Under the pieces are notes generated by a model. The model ran no database searches and was not told the origin of the DNA. It saw nothing but the letters and a program-made list of their open reading frames with translations. Positions 63,301-64,000 of a DNA stretch of 64,000 nucleotides are shown here, one piece after another; position 1 is the first letter of the stretch, and each line of letters starts with the position of its first letter. Source of the DNA: Carposina sasakii (taxonomy: Eukaryota; Arthropoda; Insecta; Lepidoptera; Carposinidae). The stretch covers positions 13,313,899-13,377,898 of the forward strand of contig CP053152.1 in the NCBI GenBank assembly GCA_014607495.2, written 5' to 3'. Position numbers and translations under genes: made by a program.

Positions 63301-63899
63301 ACTAATCACAATATAATAATATCTTGATAAAGCTTCTGATATTTGACTTTTCCATAGTAAATATCTAATTAAAAAATGAGCTGCAAGGAGGGCAGAGAAT
63401 ATAATGTGCACCCACTAAAAAGATAAAATCAACAAGTTCATATAAAACAGAATGTGACACAGAAATGCTTTATAACAAGTTAGTTGCCCATTTCATTTCA
63501 AGGTATTGTACCTCGTACCTATAAAATATTATACCTACATATGTATAATATAAACCTTTGTATTATTCAGAACAATAGCATATACAGTGACATATTGAGA
63601 TGTAGCCACACACTAGTTATAAATTGTATGCTAAGCATATTCATAGCAACATTGCAGGCTCATATAATAACAGCTGCACATTTCTGGCCACTCAAGACAA
63701 CTTTATATTTGACTAACAAGTATGATGGAGAACACAAATTTTCCTCAGCGCCCCTTTGCGTCACCCCGAACAGGTGAGTTTGATAGCTATTTTCCTTTAC
63801 ATGATTCTTACCTACTTAAAGTTGCTTGCAAAATATTTTATGCTAAGGTTTGTTCAAAACTAAATAAAATAAAATTTACCCTGATTCTGAGCCGTTCAT
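30358..63899 (-). CDS. AP-1gamma: AP-1 complex subunit gamma (gamma-adaptin)
   Basis: Large subunit of the clathrin adaptor AP-1 at the trans-Golgi network and endosomes. Minus-strand exons, 5' to 3': 63899-63880, 62879-62818, 58056-57915, 55937-55749, 50601-50363, 49701-49625, 43004-42987 (microexon), 40817-40722, 40498-40172, 39744-39526, 39015-38857, 38115-38028, 37338-37191, 36648-36562, 35620-35506, 34809-34714, 34048-33925, 33533-33382, 31027-30935 and 30459-30358. All borders are GT-AG and phases close: 2553 nt, 850 residues. The trunk begins [14 protein letters not shown] and contains [17 protein letters not shown]. The hinge has acidic/Leu clathrin-type motifs ([15 protein letters not shown]). 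The ear domain runs from [13 protein letters not shown] to [12 protein letters not shown], the expected gamma-adaptin C-terminus. Introns carry a DIRS element, an LTR element and many MITEs without breaking any exon. Confidence 0.96.
31425..31830. mobile_element. Fold-back element with ~85-bp arms
   Basis: GGGTGCGCCCACCACCGAGC...AACTGCGAAAACAGGCAC (from about 31433) pairs with GTGCCTGTTTTCGCAGTTAT...GTGGGCGCACCC (31698-31783). The centre carries ATATGTTTCGCCAACAACCG and GGCATCCTCAGGAT. It lies in the intron next to the minisatellite. Confidence 0.8.
32559..33394 (-). repeat. 35-bp minisatellite derived from an AP-1 gamma exon-intron junction
   Basis: About 24 tandem units, most cleanly 35 bp in 33100-33394. 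On the minus strand each unit is GTACTTATACACACGCAG, then ACACC, then GCCGTGCCCCGG. The last 12 bases equal the end of the ear-domain exon (Ala-Val-Pro-Arg) and the first 23 equal the start of its intron. The array starts at the real donor (33381-33380) and repeats CCCCGG|GTACTT into the intron. The proximal half is homogeneous; the distal half (32600-33110) has variant units in a higher-order pattern. Because 35 is not a multiple of 3 and the unit lacks stops, all three minus frames are open. Confidence 0.95.
34398..34665 (+). pseudogene. Degenerate LINE ORF2 end in AP-1 gamma intron
   Basis: The plus-strand translation LSWYGHVK, then [18 protein letters not shown](stop)[10 protein letters not shown] and YWVDPK matches the C-terminus of a common insect LINE, with in-frame stops. 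It lies between the exons at 34714 and 34048. Confidence 0.65.
35055..35320 (+). repeat. tRNA-type SINE followed by LINE-tail sequence
   Basis: GATAGCCTAATGC...GCGTGAGTTCGATCCTAGTC gives a tRNA-like B box (GAGTTCGATCC). It is followed by CGCGTCAGGCAGGCAGCCGG and a GGGCAAGAAGATGATGA tail. Related tails lie at 9985-10075 and 39425-39490. Confidence 0.5.
37352..37714. mobile_element. Palindromic MITE, TACAGGGTTAATTT ends
   Basis: Arms 37352-37442 and 37627-37714 are inverted copies (TACAGGGTTAATTTAAAAAC against TTTTAAAATTAACCCTGTA, continuing through AACAAATGTT...). The 363-bp element starts a few bases upstream of the acceptor of the exon ending at 37338, so the element covers that exon's branch-point region. 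Confidence 0.85.
41640..41951. mobile_element. Related element in the AP-1 gamma intron
   Basis: Starts TTGTATCAGGCGTCACTATT, carries GATGATGCCACGGGTGTTGG and GCGAAACATATGTCG in the middle, and ends GGCCCGGTGGTGGGCGATCC; same family as 31425-31830. Confidence 0.7.
42630..42790 (-). repeat. tRNA-derived SINE fragment
   Basis: The minus strand reads GACCCGATAGCTCAGTTGG then TTAGAGCGAG, a clean tRNA A box, followed by a damaged B box. It shares GATAGCTATACACTAGCCAA with 3462-3482, so it belongs to the same family. Confidence 0.6.
42987..43004 (-). CDS. AP-1gamma: 18-nt microexon of AP-1 gamma (ESGQRE)
   Basis: GAG AGC GGG CAG CGT GAG, bounded by CTGTAG and GTAATA, phase 0 on both sides. It sits between the exon ending HFKK (49625) and the exon starting IVPNL (40817). 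Including or skipping it keeps the frame. The Drosophila protein has a similar six-residue insert at this position, which supports a conserved optional exon. Confidence 0.8.
43755..43818 (+). repeat. SINE tail with (ATGT)n
   Basis: CTCTGCCTACCCCTGTGGG then ATATAGGCGTGAGG and ATGTATGTATGT. Similar tails occur at 3385-3445, 29095-29157, 53703-53745 and 56455-56510. Confidence 0.55.
44321..45487 (+). CDS. DIRS ORF1, gag-like protein
   Basis: 388 residues. The N-terminus is acidic and Ser-rich ([15 protein letters not shown]), the middle helical, and the C-terminus basic and Gln/Asn-rich ([19 protein letters not shown]). No zinc knuckle is visible. Position and composition match the putative Gag of DIRS elements. 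It shares its frame with ORF3, separated by the TGA at 45485-45487, and overlaps ORF2 by 80 bp. Confidence 0.8.
   Translation: MTPSDKVEMADVNSRSENEPVSVSSDSDGESSSSSEEETSPPNKRPRIVHGEQDPQVAYDPRVDAILTQVSYLTNIILHAQTANGEGPSRMSQFDYSPSADDDTLVPPKQTKKVVELGEIDTEIKDGSIIQPADSDRLRALDKLHKFNSPAWQAIRYKAPLKSVLATPGFVELKVNEELTHLNKGKDYLASTENVLAGLTNAILMNRAILKQGLQELIDWSNGTEINANNLYEKVTSIFGSGSPIYKNYETTLQIVTGKRTECIEVRRNRILNEVTNPNLKASLRNLPPSNEFLFSREAMAPLIQSLGGTQVWLNTPTYIKEKKTPSTSTSNSKQLDKQRRTEGFNSKRFQTNTHSFNTNQKHEKRIKKQTQTQNKPFQYNSATNKKK
45408..47372 (+). CDS. DIRS ORF2: reverse transcriptase, RNase H and methyltransferase-like domain
   Basis: 654 residues. The RT core lies at about residues 90-290, with [32 protein letters not shown] and the catalytic box VYLDDYLLA. 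RNase H follows at about 385-510 ([38 protein letters not shown]). The C-terminal block ([16 protein letters not shown], then [11 protein letters not shown] and ILVAPVW) matches the region annotated as methyltransferase-like in DIRS elements. No protease or DDE integrase is present, as expected for DIRS. It is uninterrupted and overlaps ORF3 throughout most of its length. Confidence 0.9.
   Translation: MKKELRNRLRHKTSPFNITVLQTRKSDNQSFQGGCLQRHIESWIQLRANPFILKTITGSRIPFKTKPPLIFPSQYQLRRFSTKISPDMTEVIKQLKDQKILEVPPVKNPSFISKMFLIKKTDGGVRPIFDLRGLNHHVSTKKFKLVSHTTVPEFVQQEDYMIKIDLSQAYFHVPIRKSHRRYLRVVYNGELLQLTSLPFGLSSAPRTFAALSNWTAEVLRSRGYRVIVYLDDYLLANQSFQELEVQAAEVVTLLKQLGWNINFTKSVLIPTQRVEYLGLCWNTLNNRMSLPKEKVLRIQVLLTRLEKRRRCSLLEAQCLLGHLNFANIVVHRGQLHCRRIQIFLRQFHSKNTRQKMLIPAEVLAEILWWKDALHNASVPLFKKDITHFLTTDAADVGWGAQLNGHHLSGTWTKKQQSWHSNQKEMYAVYAAIRSQVDNLGGAHILVQTDNRTLVAYIRKEGGTRSIQLLNLTTKLLILTDQLKVSLSACYLPGRYNCIADRLSRGKALPEWHLLPEATEAIFRKWGVPEIDLFASREARVVPRYVTLDSRDGSAEFCNAFSRPWEYALGWIFPPPNLIPQILRHLNQCSGTFILVAPVWNQCYWTPDLRARSLERPLPVPHLRKVLVDRTTGYHPPQIDLLELQAWRIGAGAKK
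45509..48322 (+). CDS. DIRS ORF3: tyrosine recombinase (C-terminal), overlapping ORF2
   Basis: An open frame of 937 codons. The last ~310 residues (from about 47370) form the recombinase: a SAM-like N-terminal helix region ([17 protein letters not shown]), the first catalytic Arg in [12 protein letters not shown], the second in [12 protein letters not shown], and the Tyr cluster FRKYYYRSI. The first ~620 codons overlap the RT-RNase H frame and are low-complexity and Ser/Arg-rich; they may be a by-product of the overlap. A TTTTCAG acceptor-like site just before 45504 could allow spliced expression. The true start is unresolved. Confidence 0.8.
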   Translation: MFTETHRKLDSVESKPIYFENNYWLKNTIQNQTTPYLSITIPTEKILHKDFSRHDRSDKTTERPKNFRSSTGQKSQLHIKDVFNKKDRWWGSAHFRPSGSEPPCINQKVQTGVSHNSTRICTARGLHDQNRPVTGILSCTNSEISQKIPQSSLQWRTITTDLFAFRPFFSSSYIRSPFQLDCGSPEVKRLSSDSVPGRLPVSKSKLPRARGSSRGGCDSAQTIRLEHKFHKVSTNSNPKGRVLGSVLEHPQQQNVLTKREGVENTSTTNPSREAEKMLSIRSTVPTWPSELRQHSGTQGSTTLQEDTDFSQAVSLKKHTAKDVDPCRGSSRDSVVEGCSPQCLSPSIQEGHNSLLDHGCSGCRMGSPTKWTSPIRNVDQEAAVMALESKRNVCCLCCNKESGGQPRRCPHISADRQSHPRCLYQEGGGNKVNTVVESNNKTAYTHRPAEGITVGLLPPGEVQLYSRPVIKRKSSTGMAPAPRGHGGHIQKVGSARNRLVRFQGSKSRTKVCNTRLERWFSRILQCVQSSLGVRSGVDFSTSQLNTSNSASPKPVLRHIHTGSSSVEPVLLDTGSSSTVSRETPTCTTPAEGSSGQDYRIPSSPNRSAGATSMENWGWSKEITGWTAKEKELLKNSWRPSTLTTYAPAIKRWTEWCTEYKINSKSPTGQDVAKFLANLHLNHNLAYKTILLHKSAISTYCANSDMLSKSFLVKQILKSISCSKPIAQKAPIWDTKIVYDWLLSTPPKNTLFDSARRTAIILLLASGRRIHDLTLLTISKDYFIESDNNITLWPIFGSKTDTATRRQSGWCLSAHSDEKICPVRHIKQLISLSASRRLEVQELQSLFITVTGTVKPASRTNIARWIRTVFREAGIDAPPGSVRSAVASKGWVDNRPIDEILERGNWKCFTTFRKYYYRSIEKLQNNDSTDMLQRNFIST
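48719..48817. repeat. DIRS internal complementary region
   Basis: The left half (CTTCAATGGAGACGTTATGT onward) is the reverse complement of the element's left terminus, including GTTTGACAATGTACAT. The right half (TGATGTTTTGCATTCCAAC to AACGTCTC) is the reverse complement of its right terminus. This is the proposed template that joins the two ends into a circle during DIRS replication. Confidence 0.9.
49751..50035. mobile_element. Palindromic MITE with near-perfect 60-bp arms
   Basis: ATGTCGAAGGTATATTGTAA...AATAGTATGG (49751-49812) is repeated inverted at 49974-50035, nearly base for base. It lies in the AP-1 gamma intron between the exons at 49701 and 50363. Confidence 0.85.
52851..52986. mobile_element. 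Palindromic MITE, uninterrupted copy
   Basis: A 136-bp fold-back element starting GTCGATTCCGGCAGTC and ending GTGTCGGAATCGAC. It is the empty-site paralogue of 24921-26358, with a single TA (AGTCCTACCTG) where the other copy has the mariner. It sits in the AP-1 gamma intron between the exons at 50363-50601 and 55749-55937. Confidence 0.88.
53747..55719. mobile_element. Same element, split by a ~1.6-kb insertion
   Basis: 53747-54023 matches the first part of 27684-28067 and 55646-55719 matches its last part (GGCATAAACTTACTTTATTT to CATCCTGTA). The break falls in the T-run of CCCAGCATTTTTT|GGCAT. The insert (about 54024-55645) carries LINE sequence. Confidence 0.75.
54744..55277 (+). pseudogene. 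LINE reverse-transcriptase C-terminal fragment
   Basis: An open stretch of 177 codons reading [20 protein letters not shown] and later [13 protein letters not shown], the conserved C-terminal region of RTE-type LINE ORF2 proteins. The catalytic RT core is absent. Upstream 54550-54715 and downstream 55964-56100 hold further LINE tail pieces, so this is a 5'-truncated copy within the insert. Confidence 0.8.
56101..57914. other. Large AP-1 gamma intron segment, no gene
   Basis: Holds a SINE tail (56455-56510) and otherwise AT-rich unassigned sequence. No supported ORF. Confidence 0.4.
58488..59684 (+). repeat. 5' LTR
   Basis: 1197 bp, TGTAGGATTTAC to GACA. It contains a TATA box (TATATAAG, 58863-58870), a 10-bp GC hairpin (58944-58968) and AATAAA (59514-59519), giving a U3-R-U5 order. 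It differs from the 3' LTR by a 13-bp insertion (AACTGAGCTATAC near 59669) and a 3-bp deletion near 59105, plus few if any substitutions, so the insertion is recent. Confidence 0.93.
59688..59701 (+). promoter_or_regulatory. tRNA primer binding site of LTR element
   Basis: TGGCGCCCGACTCC begins three bases after the 5' LTR. It starts with TGG, the complement of a tRNA CCA end. The exact tRNA could not be named from memory with confidence. Confidence 0.8.
59770..59970 (+). repeat. Tandem TTTAGGTATAGGTTTTCTGGACTTC repeats inside LTR element
   Basis: About eight degenerate units of GGTATAGGTTTTCTGGACTT or GGTTTGCTGGACTTC lie just downstream of the primer binding site, a leader position in the element's RNA. 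A second set of three units (GAGCGGTCGACTACTC-type) lies at about 60788-60945. Confidence 0.8.
61137..62323 (+). repeat. 3' LTR
   Basis: 1187 bp direct copy of the 5' LTR with the same TATA box (about 61512), GC hairpin and AATAAA (62166-62171). It ends ACACGACA before the TGGT duplication. Confidence 0.93.
62818..63899 (-). CDS. AP-1gamma: N-terminal extension exons of AP-1 gamma
   Basis: Two short exons, 63899-63880 (MNGSESG) and 62879-62818 ([20 protein letters not shown]), precede the exon holding the canonical MPTPTRL start at 58056-57915. Phases fit exactly (GG|G, G|TG). The vertebrate protein starts at the MPAPIRL equivalent; an insect [12 protein letters not shown] leader is known. 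Translation could therefore start at 63899 or at the internal Met. Confidence 0.75.
62925..62972. repeat. (TA)n microsatellite
   Basis: AT-alternating tract flanked by TTAATATATTAAT on both sides, 45 bp upstream of the AP-1 gamma 62879 exon. Confidence 0.8.
62973..63879. other. First AP-1 gamma intron, distal part
   Basis: AT-rich and free of recognisable repeats or ORFs. Acceptor and donor fit the 63880 and 62879 exon borders. Confidence 0.4.
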
Positions 63900-64000
63900 G
63901 TTGAAGGCAGTATCCTTATAATTTGAAGATTATGAGTGGTATTCTTGACTTAAAGTATCCAAACCAGATGGTTAAATGGTTTTTGACGAAAACAGGTACA

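Overview
This is a eukaryotic, AT-rich nuclear window from an insect, most likely a moth or butterfly (Lepidoptera). The coding exons are insect-type orthologues of conserved genes, split by GT-AG introns. The rest is packed with TACCTA/TAGGTA-rich DNA, palindromic MITEs, tRNA-type SINEs and truncated LINE ends of the kind common in lepidopteran genomes. The species cannot be fixed from sequence alone. There is no bacterial or viral gene content.

Layout. (1) 1-11856, plus strand: 3' part of the paxillin gene, with LD4 and four LIM domains and two alternative terminal exons. (2) 17433-20498, minus strand: complete XBP1, the bZIP factor of the unfolded protein response; its frame structure requires IRE1-type cytoplasmic splicing. 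(3) 22072-23974, plus strand: complete COP9 signalosome subunit 5 (CSN5), six exons with an intact JAMM metalloprotease motif. (4) 25018-26311: a nearly intact mariner inserted inside a palindromic MITE; an empty copy of that MITE lies at 52851-52986. (5) 30358-63899, minus strand: complete AP-1 gamma-adaptin in 19 exons (18 constant plus an 18-nt microexon). All exon phases close, giving about 850 residues.

The AP-1 gamma introns hold the large mobile elements. A complete DIRS-type tyrosine-recombinase retrotransposon lies at 44038-49064. A non-autonomous LTR retrotransposon with about 1.19-kb LTRs lies at 58488-62323. A 35-bp minisatellite at about 32559-33394 was made by amplifying the exon-intron junction of the ear-domain exon, so each well-conserved unit carries a copy of the 5' splice site.

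XBP1 (ER stress), CSN5 (cullin deneddylation), AP-1 gamma (TGN/endosome clathrin adaptor) and paxillin (focal adhesion) are independent housekeeping genes; no shared pathway or operon-like logic is implied. The most unusual structures are the splice-donor minisatellite, the intact DIRS element with its internal complementary region and 1.86 kb of doubly open reading frame, and the nested-transposon histories.
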